From: Bacteroidales bacterium
GTDB taxonomy: Bacteria > Bacteroidota > Bacteroidia > Bacteroidales > UBA932
Reading direction: 5' to 3'
Length of the DNA stretch: 62,141 nucleotides
Assembly: GCA_028700975.1 (NCBI GenBank)
Contig: JAQVRQ010000004.1
Span: forward strand, 1 to 62,141
The translations under genes and the position numbers were made by a program. This document shows positions 47,888 through 57,560 of the stretch, one piece after another. Below the pieces are notes generated by a model, which ran no database searches, was not told where the DNA came from, and was given only the letters and a program-made list of their open reading frames with translations. Position 1 is the first letter of the stretch, and each line of letters opens with the position of its first letter.

Positions 47888-48226
47888 ATGATGATGGACA
47901 AATTGGTATTTAACGTTGATAAGAGCATTTTTGAAAACATCTCATCCGGAATGCAAAAAGCTTTTGTTTCACAAGTAAAGCCATCTGAGCTGCATAAATA
48001 TTTTATCCTTACAGAGGAAAAAAAGATTGATATCAGATACTTTAATGAAATTGAATTCTCACACGATAACAGATTATGCTCTTTTAAAATTGGTTATGCA
48101 GAGATAGATTTTCTAATTCCAAATGAACTAATCGACTCCGGAATTGAAGATCTTACTGAATTTTATAATTACGAACATATGCCTCCTATAGAGATTGTTT
48201 TTCAGCTAAAAGAGAGGCTTACTTAA
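47888..48226 (+). CDS. Small hypothetical protein
   Basis: Intact ORF; start moved from 47861. Confidence 0.55.
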   Translation: MMMDKLVFNVDKSIFENISSGMQKAFVSQVKPSELHKYFILTEEKKIDIRYFNEIEFSHDNRLCSFKIGYAEIDFLIPNELIDSGIEDLTEFYNYEHMPPIEIVFQLKERLT

Positions 48227-48257
48227 ACAGCCTTTACAAAAATAGAACAACAATACA

Positions 48258-48920
48258 CTAGCCCTTTTCAGCAATAAGTTGAAGGGCTTTTTTATTGACT
48301 ATCTCTAGATTTCTCCCGGAAATTGTTATTATCCCGTCTTTTTGGAAGTCCGACAAAGTGTTAATAATACTCTCCTTTGAATAGCCTAGTGTAGCAGCCA
48401 TCTCCTCTCTTGTAAAAGGGAGAATAAGACTATTGTTTCCAAAAAGCCTTACCACATTTAACAGTAGCATAGCCAATGCTCCATTGGCATTTTTATGGCT
48501 CAAGGAGATTAAAGAGTGAACAACGCCGTTTGTAAGCTCAGACATCATTGCCACAATATAAACAGCAAAATTCCCATTCTCTTCAATTAATTTTTCAAAA
48601 ACATCCCTGTCAAAAACTCTAACCTTAGAGGGAGTTATTGCAATTGCAGAAAATTCAAGTCTCTTCTTTACAAAAGAGCACATAAGCCCTATAAAATCTC
48701 CTCTTACAGCAAAGCTAAATGTTGTATCTCTCCTTCCCTCCTCAAGATTTAACTTAGCCATCCCCTCCTCAAGAAACATTATCTGGGAGGCAAGGCTACC
48801 CTGTTTAATAATTGCCTCCCCCTTATTATATTCCAACAAGACGGATGATGTCAGAAGTTTTTCAAACTCAAACTCTTTCAAGCGACTTGTCCAGGCATAA
48901 ATATCATTTGGCACAATCAT
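48258..48920 (-). CDS. Crp/Fnr family transcriptional regulator
   Basis: cNMP-binding fold; HTH LPFTREEMAATLGYSKESIINTLSDFQKDGII. Confidence 0.88.
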   Translation of the reverse strand: MIVPNDIYAWTSRLKEFEFEKLLTSSVLLEYNKGEAIIKQGSLASQIMFLEEGMAKLNLEEGRRDTTFSFAVRGDFIGLMCSFVKKRLEFSAIAITPSKVRVFDRDVFEKLIEENGNFAVYIVAMMSELTNGVVHSLISLSHKNANGALAMLLLNVVRLFGNNSLILPFTREEMAATLGYSKESIINTLSDFQKDGIITISGRNLEIVNKKALQLIAEKG

Positions 48921-48945
48921 TAATCCTTTTGTTAAATATCTAAAG

Positions 48946-48959
48946 ATGTAATATTACAT
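48946..48959. promoter_or_regulatory. 14-bp perfect palindrome ATGTAATATTACAT
   Basis: In the Crp/Fnr-OsmC divergent spacer. Confidence 0.45.
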
Positions 48960-48988
48960 ATTTTTTGATTAAAAACTGCAACTCTCAA

Positions 48989-49002
48989 ATAGTGGTCACT
49001 AT
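48989..49002. promoter_or_regulatory. Dyad ATAGTG-GT-CACTAT
   Basis: 6-bp arms, 2-bp spacer; upstream of the OsmC -7 box. Confidence 0.4.
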
Positions 49003-49014
49003 ATTTTACTTAAG

Positions 49015-49022
49015 TAAATTTG
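49015..49022 (+). promoter_or_regulatory. -7 box TAAATTTG
   Basis: TAnnTTTG, 26 bp before ATG 49049. Confidence 0.45.
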
Positions 49023-49048
49023 CAGAACTACCAATAAATAAAGAAAAT

Positions 49049-49492
49049 ATGGCAGATTCAAGATTCAGGGTAAAAGCACATAGTGAAAGCCCAACAAAAA
49101 CAATTGTAAAAGCTAGACAATTCGAAATAGTTATAGATGAACCGGCAGAACTGGGAGGAACAGACCTGGGAGCAAATCCGGTTGAGTATGTCCTTGCTGC
49201 ATTTGCAGGATGTCTAAACGTAATGGCTCACGTAGTGGCAAACGAAATGAAGTTTGAGCTAAGAGGAGTAGAGATAGATCTTTACGGAGATCTTAACCCT
49301 GCAAGACTATTTGGAATGAGCTTTGATGACAGAGCGGGTTACAAGCAGATTGTAGTAACTCTAAAGCCAGACACTGATGCAAATGAGGCAACCCTTGCTG
49401 AATGGGCTGAGAAGATTGAGGACAGATGCCCAGTAAGCGACAATCTACAGCACACTACACCAGTAAAAGTAGAGGTTAAGAAACAAAAATAA
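49049..49492 (+). CDS. OsmC family protein
   Basis: GANPVEYVLAAFAGCLNVMAHVVA; ..DRCPVSDNL; start moved from 48965. Confidence 0.92.
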   Translation: MADSRFRVKAHSESPTKTIVKARQFEIVIDEPAELGGTDLGANPVEYVLAAFAGCLNVMAHVVANEMKFELRGVEIDLYGDLNPARLFGMSFDDRAGYKQIVVTLKPDTDANEATLAEWAEKIEDRCPVSDNLQHTTPVKVEVKKQK

Positions 49493-49515
49493 GCAGTTGA
49501 CAAAATTAACCCCCA

Positions 49516-49553
49516 AACCCTGCCGTTTAATTCCGGCAGGGTTATTTTTTTTG
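49516..49553 (+). terminator. Rho-independent terminator after OsmC
   Basis: AACCCTGCCG-tttaattc-CGGCAGGGTT followed by ATTTTTTTT. Confidence 0.85.
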
Positions 49554-49587
49554 TAAATTGCACCAACAAACCCCATAAACTACAACA

Positions 49588-50706
49588 ATGAAAAAACTTC
49601 TCAATCTAACTCTGATTTCATTTATTATCTCCCTATTAATTCCAAATACCGCAAAAGCAGAGAGAGCAATATTAGACTCACTGCTCCCGGTTAGAGGATT
49701 CTGTATTGCTCTTCCTACTCCTGACAGGATGGACGAGTTTATTAGTTTTATTGAAAATGAACTTGCCCCCAGAAATGTAAACACTTTAGTACTAAGAGTA
49801 GAATACAAATATAAATGGAAAAGCAGACCTGAACTTATTGACACACTCGCACTCTCAAGAAGAGAGGTAAAAAAATTATTAAAGGTATGTGAAAAGCACA
49901 ATATTAAAATGATCCCTCTTATTGATCTGCTTGGACATCAATCCGGCAGAGGGGGACTTAATAAATTACTCTCTACATATCCTCAATTTGAAGAGACTCC
50001 TATGGAGCTGAGTAACGACCCTGCCAGACTTCCTATGAACGGCTTCAATATGAGAAGCTACTGCCCTAATCATCCTGATGTTCATACTGTTGTATTTGAT
50101 GTTATTGATGAAATTTGCGACGTGTTTGAATCTGACACATTCCACGCAGGTATGGATGAAGTTTTTGACATAGGCAACGATAAGTGTCCGCGTTGTGCCG
50201 GAAAAAACAAGGCAGAACTATTTGCACAAGAGGTATGGACTATACGAAATCATCTAGCCTCAAAAGGGAGAAAAATGTGGATGTGGGGAGACAGACTACT
50301 TGACGGAAGAACCATCGGACTTGGAAGATGGGAGGGTAGCTACAATAACACGCATCAAGCAATTGATATGATACCTAAAGATGTTACCATTTGCGACTGG
50401 CATTACGAAAGAGCAGACGTAACCGCTGCACTCTTTGCAATGAAAGGAATTGACGTGATGACATCTCCTTGGAGGAACCCACAGGCAGCCGTCCTTCAGG
50501 TTGAGGATATGGTAAGATTCCGCCAGAACACTGCAAAAGTTATGAGACCAAGATTCAGAGGTGTAATGCACACAGTTTGGTCAAACGTTGGAACATTCCT
50601 GGATGGCTTTTACGGAAAAACTACTGATAACACACAGGGCGACCAGACTCCTTGGGAGGCATTCAGAAAGATGTACGACCGAATTGCCTTATTACCTCAA
50701 GAGTAG
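49588..50706 (+). CDS. GH20-like glycoside hydrolase (beta-N-acetylhexosaminidase family)
   Basis: Signal peptide; TIM-barrel with IDLLGHQS and DTFHAGMDEVF (H..(G)xDE). Confidence 0.7.
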   Translation: MKKLLNLTLISFIISLLIPNTAKAERAILDSLLPVRGFCIALPTPDRMDEFISFIENELAPRNVNTLVLRVEYKYKWKSRPELIDTLALSRREVKKLLKVCEKHNIKMIPLIDLLGHQSGRGGLNKLLSTYPQFEETPMELSNDPARLPMNGFNMRSYCPNHPDVHTVVFDVIDEICDVFESDTFHAGMDEVFDIGNDKCPRCAGKNKAELFAQEVWTIRNHLASKGRKMWMWGDRLLDGRTIGLGRWEGSYNNTHQAIDMIPKDVTICDWHYERADVTAALFAMKGIDVMTSPWRNPQAAVLQVEDMVRFRQNTAKVMRPRFRGVMHTVWSNVGTFLDGFYGKTTDNTQGDQTPWEAFRKMYDRIALLPQE

Positions 50707-51946
50707 TGGTATCTGTGGCAAAGACCGAATATAACCCCTGAGGCTCCTGAGCAGGATCACCGGTATAGGGATCTCCCTTTTGCCAGATAAATCTTCCTGA
50801 TAGAGTATCCGCAAAACCTCCCCAACCCCAAAAATTTGCTCCGGCAAGAGCTCCTCCCACAGAGGAGCTCTTTTTAATATTATCAATTATGAAGCTGAAA
50901 TATTTATCTCTCGCCCCCACTGTGCTACTCCTATTAAAAGCGAATCCATCTCTGGGATAACCAAACTCCTCAAGAACTATCGGTTTACCGAGTTTTTCAG
51001 CAACACCAATATGAGAATTAATGTATTTGCCTGTTTCAACAATAGAATTGGCAACCATTTCATTAACACTCTCTTTTGTTGCCCAACCCCAATTGTAAGG
51101 CCATATATGCATATTAAGATAATCAATATGCTCAGAAGAGTGAATCCTTTCGTATAGATCCATATCAACCTCGCAGCCGTAAAGACCTTCACTACCTGTC
51201 GAGACCATATGATTCTTATCCAACGATTTAATAAGTTGAGCAACTCCGGTAACCCACTTACAAAAAGCCTCCTTCCCCTCATCAGAGAAGGCCCTCGGCT
51301 CATTTGCAACTTGCCAGGAGAATATCGCAGGATCTTCTGAGTAGGAAACTCCGGTAATAGAGTTGTCCCGTGAAACAATATACTTAACGTGATTATCAAA
51401 CATTATTTTAGAAGAGTCACATAACACAAACCTGCTTACGTAATCTCTGAAAGGATGCCAACCATCTATCGCTGGAATAGGAGCTTTATCTGCGCCGGAC
51501 CACATAAGATATTGTGAATACCCCCCTGACCACTCCCAGGAGTTACCCAGATATAGAACAGCCATCATATCTCTTTTCCCCAGCTCAACCATTAGCCTGT
51601 CAAGCCCCCTTAAGAGGGTATCATTATATATCCCCGGATCAGGTTGAAGTATAGGTTCAATCTTTGAGTGGACACCTCGGTCCCCTTCGGCTCCTACAAG
51701 CACCCTAATATTATCCACACCCATCTCTTTAAGAAAATCAAGTTCTTTAAAAAGTCGCAAAGTGTCTCCACCTTCGCCCTCAGAAGCGAGAATAGAGGCA
51801 TACCACATATTTGCACCCATAAAATAGTAGGGCTCATCATTCACAATAAACTGCGCCCCCTCCACCCGGGCAAACGCTACCTCTTTTTTAAAGTGTGTGC
51901 AGGCACTCAAACCATAAAGAATGACGAACAGAATTAAAGTCCTCAT
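50663..51946 (-). CDS. GH5-type beta-mannanase-like glycoside hydrolase, lipoprotein
   Basis: LYGLSAC lipobox; FSWQVANEPRAF acid/base Glu and GKPIVLEEFGYP nucleophile. Confidence 0.88.
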   Translation of the reverse strand: MRTLILFVILYGLSACTHFKKEVAFARVEGAQFIVNDEPYYFMGANMWYASILASEGEGGDTLRLFKELDFLKEMGVDNIRVLVGAEGDRGVHSKIEPILQPDPGIYNDTLLRGLDRLMVELGKRDMMAVLYLGNSWEWSGGYSQYLMWSGADKAPIPAIDGWHPFRDYVSRFVLCDSSKIMFDNHVKYIVSRDNSITGVSYSEDPAIFSWQVANEPRAFSDEGKEAFCKWVTGVAQLIKSLDKNHMVSTGSEGLYGCEVDMDLYERIHSSEHIDYLNMHIWPYNWGWATKESVNEMVANSIVETGKYINSHIGVAEKLGKPIVLEEFGYPRDGFAFNRSSTVGARDKYFSFIIDNIKKSSSVGGALAGANFWGWGGFADTLSGRFIWQKGDPYTGDPAQEPQGLYSVFATDTTTLEVIRQFGRTSF

Positions 51947-54468
51947 AATTTTTTCGTGATTTTTATCAATCTTTCACCGGCTCCAATAGAGTATCCTCCT
52001 GAGCTTAAAATTATTCTCCCAAAGGTATCGGCAAGAATAATAAGGGGAGATGGAGCCTCCTCTTTTATGCCGAGTCCGGATAGCGCTGCGTTTAGCAAAT
52101 TACTATTTTTGTCCGCAATAAATATAAAATTGTCCGGAAAAGCTATTTCGGAAACTCTCTCTTTAGCCAAGCTAAGAGAGCTCATATCCGGATAGAGAAA
52201 GAAAACCGCTCTTCCCCAATCTTTAAACTCCTCCTTATACTTAATAATATCTGATAAAATATGGTTTCCCGGCTCGTGATTATGTTTTAGAAAAACAAGA
52301 ATAAAATAACCTCTTCCAGATTTTTCAATTATTGAAGCATCTACACTCATATTACCCACAACACGCAGATCCTCGCTATCCTCTCTTAGGATAAGTGGAA
52401 TTACACTCTTTTCACCAGCTTGAATATTAAAATACTCCATCCTGGTTAGAATCTTCCCATCTGCCATCCTTGATCCGCTTGTCAAAAGATAGTAGCCTGG
52501 ATCCAGTTCAACACTACTTCCATAATTAAAGAGAGCTCTCCACGAATTAGTTCCTTCAAAACCCTCTCTATTCCTAAAGGATAAGACTTTAAATCCAAAG
52601 TCATCAATTCTGGATATTGTAAAATGAGTTTCAAAACGTGGATCATCTACTGTTTTGCCATTATAAATAAGAGATAGAGAACCTTTAACAATATTTGTAT
52701 TATCGCCCCCTTGGGCACCAGAAGTAAAGCGGGCTCGCTTCCACTCTCCATTAAGAGCATACTCTGGCACAGATGTTACAGGATTGAGCCTGGCAGCTAT
52801 TCCAAATGTCCTGCAAAGTGCAATAAAGAAGAGGTCTCTAGAGTAGTTATCTGCTACCCCCAGCCTCCAAACCCCAGCGGGCGAAATAGGTATGGATTGT
52901 GGATTATATCGGTTTTCAATCTTTACAGAGGCGCTCAGTTTCTCAATTGCAAAAAGATTGCCCTCAAGAGAATCAGCTCCCGGAATATTTTTAAAAAACC
53001 CTCTCCAGGAAGAGAGAAGCTCCCGACCAATTCTTGGAGATATAATATACGGGTCAGTAACGCTATCATCAATATTATTAATATGATCAATAAGAACTTC
53101 CGATGGCGTATCCTTGAAGTCCTTTACTGAAAGAGAGGCCAAAATTGATTCACATATAAAGCTTTTACTATCCGGGACTACATTTAGAAACTTCTCAATT
53201 TCCGGACGATTCCCCTCAGAACTCTTTAATCTGGAGATTCTTATTGAATCTTCATTCATAAGACGAATTTTATTTGTCTCAATCTGTTCTTCAGTCACAT
53301 ACCTTTTAACAACACCCTCAACAGGCGGGATAATATCAAATTCAGAAGTGAAACTATCTCCAATTCTCCTATCCAAAACAATCTCAGTTGTCAAATTCTC
53401 CTCTTCAGGAGAGATAACGATAAAGCCAAACATATCACCCTTCATCACTCTTGCTAAAACATCCCCCCTTCCCAAGGTTACATTTACAACACCTTTTGAA
53501 TCACTCTTCAACTTTACAGCAGGCCAAAACTCAGCATAATTGTAAATACAAAACTCTACTGTTGCCCCCTTAACCAAATTCCCCTCTTTATCTTTTACTA
53601 GAAGTGAGATTTTTGACACAGGAGCATAATTTGAGGTAACATTAATCTCAGTATATACATCTGTTTGTTCAATAATCTCCTCGGGACCTGAGTATCTACC
53701 AAAAACCTTTGTATGCATTAGGAGTGCCCTAGTAGCCGATGATGTGAACCAAGCCATATCCAGAACCGGTTCAGGCTCGCAGGCACCAATGTAACGCCAC
53801 TTTCCATTTGCAAATGCCTCAACCCAAGCGTGATTATCGTCTGTATGCGCCCATCGCGGAGTATAAACCAGCCTAGCTGGAATGCCTACTGATCTTAATG
53901 CCGCAACAGTAAAAACCGACTCCTCTCCACACCTACCCTCTCCGTTCCTCATCGTTGCCAATGGTGATGAAGTCCGTTCATCACTCGGAGAGTAAACTAC
54001 ATATTGATGACACCAGTGGTTTACCTCAAGAATTGCCTTTTCAATAGAAAGACCCTTTATTCTTGGCATAAGCTCCCTGTTCATAATTACTCGGGAGCTG
54101 TCTAGGCTCTCATTGTTGACTCTTAAAGGAAGAACAAAGTGTCTGAATATCTCTTCAGGTATCTCCGGCCCCCATTCGGTACTATATTTTGACGCTATTG
54201 CTGTTTTAGCAGCATCCACATAAAGCGAAGCATCATAATCACTTATATCCCCCAAAGGCATATAAGCATACAGAAATTTAAGAGCTTGTTTCAGCTCTTT
54301 GTTTTTAACAGTATCAACAACAAGAAAGAGGCTCCGGTCATTGACCGAAAACCTCTTTTTTGAATAGTCTCTATCCAGTTGATCTTCTGAACAAGAGACA
54401 AGAAGTAGTGTTGATGAAACTAATAGAAAAAAAGTTAGGGTTTTAAGGATTTTCATTGTATTCTTCAT
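51943..54468 (-). CDS. Transglutaminase-domain lipoprotein, multidomain
   Basis: LVSC lipobox; GEGRCGEESVFTVAALRSVGIPARLVYTPRWAHTDDNHAWVEAF; second degenerate copy and C-terminal thioredoxin-like fold. Confidence 0.85.
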   Translation of the reverse strand: MKNTMKILKTLTFFLLVSSTLLLVSCSEDQLDRDYSKKRFSVNDRSLFLVVDTVKNKELKQALKFLYAYMPLGDISDYDASLYVDAAKTAIASKYSTEWGPEIPEEIFRHFVLPLRVNNESLDSSRVIMNRELMPRIKGLSIEKAILEVNHWCHQYVVYSPSDERTSSPLATMRNGEGRCGEESVFTVAALRSVGIPARLVYTPRWAHTDDNHAWVEAFANGKWRYIGACEPEPVLDMAWFTSSATRALLMHTKVFGRYSGPEEIIEQTDVYTEINVTSNYAPVSKISLLVKDKEGNLVKGATVEFCIYNYAEFWPAVKLKSDSKGVVNVTLGRGDVLARVMKGDMFGFIVISPEEENLTTEIVLDRRIGDSFTSEFDIIPPVEGVVKRYVTEEQIETNKIRLMNEDSIRISRLKSSEGNRPEIEKFLNVVPDSKSFICESILASLSVKDFKDTPSEVLIDHINNIDDSVTDPYIISPRIGRELLSSWRGFFKNIPGADSLEGNLFAIEKLSASVKIENRYNPQSIPISPAGVWRLGVADNYSRDLFFIALCRTFGIAARLNPVTSVPEYALNGEWKRARFTSGAQGGDNTNIVKGSLSLIYNGKTVDDPRFETHFTISRIDDFGFKVLSFRNREGFEGTNSWRALFNYGSSVELDPGYYLLTSGSRMADGKILTRMEYFNIQAGEKSVIPLILREDSEDLRVVGNMSVDASIIEKSGRGYFILVFLKHNHEPGNHILSDIIKYKEEFKDWGRAVFFLYPDMSSLSLAKERVSEIAFPDNFIFIADKNSNLLNAALSGLGIKEEAPSPLIILADTFGRIILSSGGYSIGAGERLIKITKKL

Positions 54469-54763
54469 TCAACTGCTTTTCGTTATGCGAGCGAATTTTT
54501 CTTACTTTCTCTCGCTCTTCATTAATAAAGTTCTCTGCAAACCCAATAATTGCGACTAACACAAAAGCGGCTGAAATCCAAATATAATAAGTCCAATCCG
54601 GCCCATCTCCTTTAGCTTGCTGCTTTTTTGCAAGATCCCGCTGAACAATTGTATTACCTGCAACTGTCTCTACACTATTTGTAGAAGTAGCATCCAGAGG
54701 CATACAAAAGATAAAAAGCAGAAAAAATACCGTAATTTGCCTTTTCATAAAAGGATTATTCAT
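54443..54763 (-). CDS. Small single-TM hypothetical protein
   Basis: Signal peptide plus internal TM; 26-bp overlap with downstream gene. Confidence 0.55.
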   Translation of the reverse strand: MNNPFMKRQITVFFLLFIFCMPLDATSTNSVETVAGNTIVQRDLAKKQQAKGDGPDWTYYIWISAAFVLVAIIGFAENFINEEREKVRKIRSHNEKQLNEEYNENP

Positions 54764-54838
54764 CTAGTTGTCTAAAATTAATCCTCTTATTTATAAAAAT
54801 AAGCAAATATTGGTGTATACCCGATTCTTCCCCTATTT

Positions 54839-55648
54839 TTAATCCTCGCTCAAAGCCGCTCCTATCGCAGTCGCATACTCGGCATCCTGTGGAAATTCAA
54901 ATTTAATATTGTACATTCTTGATATCCCCTCAAGCACTCTCTGCCCTATCTGATTTCTGCTCCCGTTACCGGTGACCAAAACACAATTAGCGTGTCTGCT
55001 CCTTGCTGCAAAAACAGATATTACACCTATAACCTGGAACACCATATTCATAATACCCATTGCAATATCCTCTTTCTCTGCAGTATCCAGCATTTTACCA
55101 AAATTTGCAGCAGTTGCAGATTTGTCCAAAAAGCTGATATCCTTTTCAGATATATCACCAATCAAAAGATCCACCTGATCCAAATCACCCTTCTCTGCAA
55201 GTCTAATAATATTATCAAAAACTGATGTCTTTATAAGCTCTTTGGAGAGGCCTGTAATGGTACCTCCTCCAACTCCTGTACCGCCGAGGTGGAGAATCCT
55301 CTCATTTGATGCCTCAATAATTGATGTTCCTGTTCCAATATTTGCAATAATAACAGGATCCCTCTTTGCCAGAAACATTCCTCCAAGACCAATTGCTTTA
55401 ATTTCATCAATCTTATGTGTAGTAATCCCAAATATCTCCTTATTGATATTCACAGAGCCGGCACCTGTTATTATTATTTTTTCAATTGATGAGATATCAA
55501 AATTATTTTCAAGAATCATCTTCCCAAGAGCACCGGTAGCAGATGTTACTGAATCAAAAGCTCGTGTTTTAACAGTGGTAAGGATCTTACCCCCCTCTAC
55601 AGCAACCGCCTTTGTAGTGGTGCTTCCTATATCAATGCCTATTATCAT
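54839..55648 (-). CDS. coaW: Type II pantothenate kinase
   Basis: MIIGIDIGSTTTKAVAVEGG, ANIGTGTSIIEA, HLGGTGVGGGTITGLSKEL. Confidence 0.85.
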   Translation of the reverse strand: MIIGIDIGSTTTKAVAVEGGKILTTVKTRAFDSVTSATGALGKMILENNFDISSIEKIIITGAGSVNINKEIFGITTHKIDEIKAIGLGGMFLAKRDPVIIANIGTGTSIIEASNERILHLGGTGVGGGTITGLSKELIKTSVFDNIIRLAEKGDLDQVDLLIGDISEKDISFLDKSATAANFGKMLDTAEKEDIAMGIMNMVFQVIGVISVFAARSRHANCVLVTGNGSRNQIGQRVLEGISRMYNIKFEFPQDAEYATAIGAALSED

Positions 55649-55707
55649 TGCTTATTAAAAGTTAGAAAATACTTGTCAAATATAGTAAAATCAATTATAC
55701 TCACTAA

Positions 55708-56787
55708 TTATTTCAGCACCCAGTCGTGAACAGAGAGAGGCTCTTTATTACCAAGAAAGTGTGTAGTAATCTTGTCAATAATATTATGACCTGTTGCACT
55801 ATTTGTAAAATAAACCAAAATTTTTTGTGGTTGATCCTTGCTCTTTGGAGCAATTATAAAAAAGGCTTTAAAATTTCCGTTATCACCCCAATGAAAGGCA
55901 AGATTACCCAATTCACCATTTTTTTCAATACCTATACCCAGCCCCCAGAATATATTTTTATCACACTCCCTCTCCCTATCGGGGTACCTAACAGCATTAA
56001 CAACAGGAGCGAATATAGCATCTCGCTCTTTTTCACCAAGAAATTTCCCCTCTCTCAGAGCCATAAGAAACTTCATATAATCATTGGCCGTTGTTCGGAG
56101 AGTATAGGCCGAGTTTGCTCTTGGAAAAGAGCCGGCTCCTCTGTTAACACCCTCTCGTGTGTAGCCAGAAGTTGCCAGGGAGTCATAATTATCTAGCCAA
56201 ATATATGAAGTTGAATGCATTCCAAGAGGTTCAAAAACCTCCTCTCTTGCAATCTCCTCCAACCCCATTCCTCTAATATTCTCAACAGCTCTCTGAAGAT
56301 ATGCATAAGCCTCTCCGGAGTATGTAAAAGCAGAGTCAGGTCTAAACTTAAAAGTTATCTTAGATGATGGCCATTCAGACGAGCTGGGAGATAGAGTCCA
56401 GTTTGGCAATCCGCTTTTGTGACTTAGAACAACTCTTGCTGTAAGTCTGGATGCAAATTCACTATTCTCAAATCTTCCTGCATCGGCATAACTGGTAAGT
56501 GGCTCATCAAGGTCAATCTCTCCGAGGGAAACCATCTTCATTACAATATAAGCAAATAGAGGTTTGCTTAAAGAGGCAGCCTGAAAAACAGTGGAAAAAT
56601 CATCTCTGCTTTTTATACTATCAATCGTAGATATTTCGTATTGATACAAATCTTTCCCTTCACTATAAGCAATTTGGATAAGTGGAATTCCAGCTTGGGA
56701 AGCTATATCTTTGATTCTCTCTTTGGAGTCAATCCCGTTTGAGTTAACGATAAAAGTGGCGATAGTTAAAAACAGATATTTAAACAT
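55708..56787 (-). CDS. Serine hydrolase (beta-lactamase family)
   Basis: AASLSKPLFAYI (SxxK), YSGEAYAYLQ (YxE/N), HWGDNG. Confidence 0.87.
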   Translation of the reverse strand: MFKYLFLTIATFIVNSNGIDSKERIKDIASQAGIPLIQIAYSEGKDLYQYEISTIDSIKSRDDFSTVFQAASLSKPLFAYIVMKMVSLGEIDLDEPLTSYADAGRFENSEFASRLTARVVLSHKSGLPNWTLSPSSSEWPSSKITFKFRPDSAFTYSGEAYAYLQRAVENIRGMGLEEIAREEVFEPLGMHSTSYIWLDNYDSLATSGYTREGVNRGAGSFPRANSAYTLRTTANDYMKFLMALREGKFLGEKERDAIFAPVVNAVRYPDRERECDKNIFWGLGIGIEKNGELGNLAFHWGDNGNFKAFFIIAPKSKDQPQKILVYFTNSATGHNIIDKITTHFLGNKEPLSVHDWVLK

Positions 56788-56844
56788 TGGATGGATATTT
56801 GACCATAAAGTTATATATTTTTACAGGAGTTAAACTAAATCAAA

Positions 56845-57507
56845 ATGAAGGCAATCATAATTGGAGCAACAGGTCTTACAGGTGAAAAGATATTAAAACA
56901 ACTCATTGAACACCCGGGGGTGGATGAGGTGAGGACATTTCAAAGAGTGGATTCGGCATACAACCACCCAAAGCTCAAAGTGTTCAAAACAGATCTAATA
57001 GATATTGATAGCATAAAAGAGCAAATTACAGGAGATGTTTTATTCAATGCTATGGGTACAATAATCAAAAAAGCCGGAAGTAAAAAAGAGCAACAAAGAG
57101 TTGATAGAGATATACCCATTGCATTTGCAAAGGTAGCTTCTCAGAATGGAGTAAAATTGATGCTTAACGTATCAAGTATAGGGGCTTCAATGACAGGTGG
57201 GTTTTATCTAAAAACCAAGGCCCAAATGGAGGAGGGTACCTCCTCTGCAATGAATGGAAGGGTAATACACTTCAGACCCTCAATTTTGCTGGGAAAGAGA
57301 AGAGAGTCGGACTTTAGAATGGCAGAGAAAATATCATCTATAGTTATGAAAATTGTCTCTCCGCTACTGATTGGCTCCCTGTCAAAATACAGGGGAATGG
57401 ATACTGACATCCTTGCCAAAGCTATGGTCAATACATCTTTAAGCAGAGAAAACTTTCAAAAGATATTTTACTATAACGATATCGTAAAAATTTCAAATCC
57501 AGGGTAG
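56845..57507 (+). CDS. NAD(P)-binding oxidoreductase (HTATIP2/atypical SDR-like)
   Basis: AIIIGATGLTGEKILKQL Rossmann motif; NVSSIGAS, RPSILLGKR. Confidence 0.88.
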   Translation: MKAIIIGATGLTGEKILKQLIEHPGVDEVRTFQRVDSAYNHPKLKVFKTDLIDIDSIKEQITGDVLFNAMGTIIKKAGSKKEQQRVDRDIPIAFAKVASQNGVKLMLNVSSIGASMTGGFYLKTKAQMEEGTSSAMNGRVIHFRPSILLGKRRESDFRMAEKISSIVMKIVSPLLIGSLSKYRGMDTDILAKAMVNTSLSRENFQKIFYYNDIVKISNPG

Positions 57508-57527
57508 TATAATTACACTTTTTATTG

Positions 57528-57535
57528 TACATTTG
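57528..57535 (+). promoter_or_regulatory. -7 box TACATTTG
   Basis: TAnnTTTG, 25 bp before ATG 57561. Confidence 0.4.
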
Positions 57536-57560
57536 GATTAATCAATAAAAATAGCTGGTT

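Noticed and set aside
52711-53539. 139- and 141-aa + strand ORFs opposite the transglutaminase gene
   Set aside because: Antisense shadow ORFs with low-complexity composition and no promoter or domain evidence.
55242-55658. 138-aa + strand ORF opposite coaW
   Set aside because: Antisense shadow ORF fully inside a confidently identified kinase gene, with no recognisable domain.
55726-56196. 156-aa + ORF opposite the serine hydrolase
   Set aside because: Shadow ORF of a recognised beta-lactamase-family gene.
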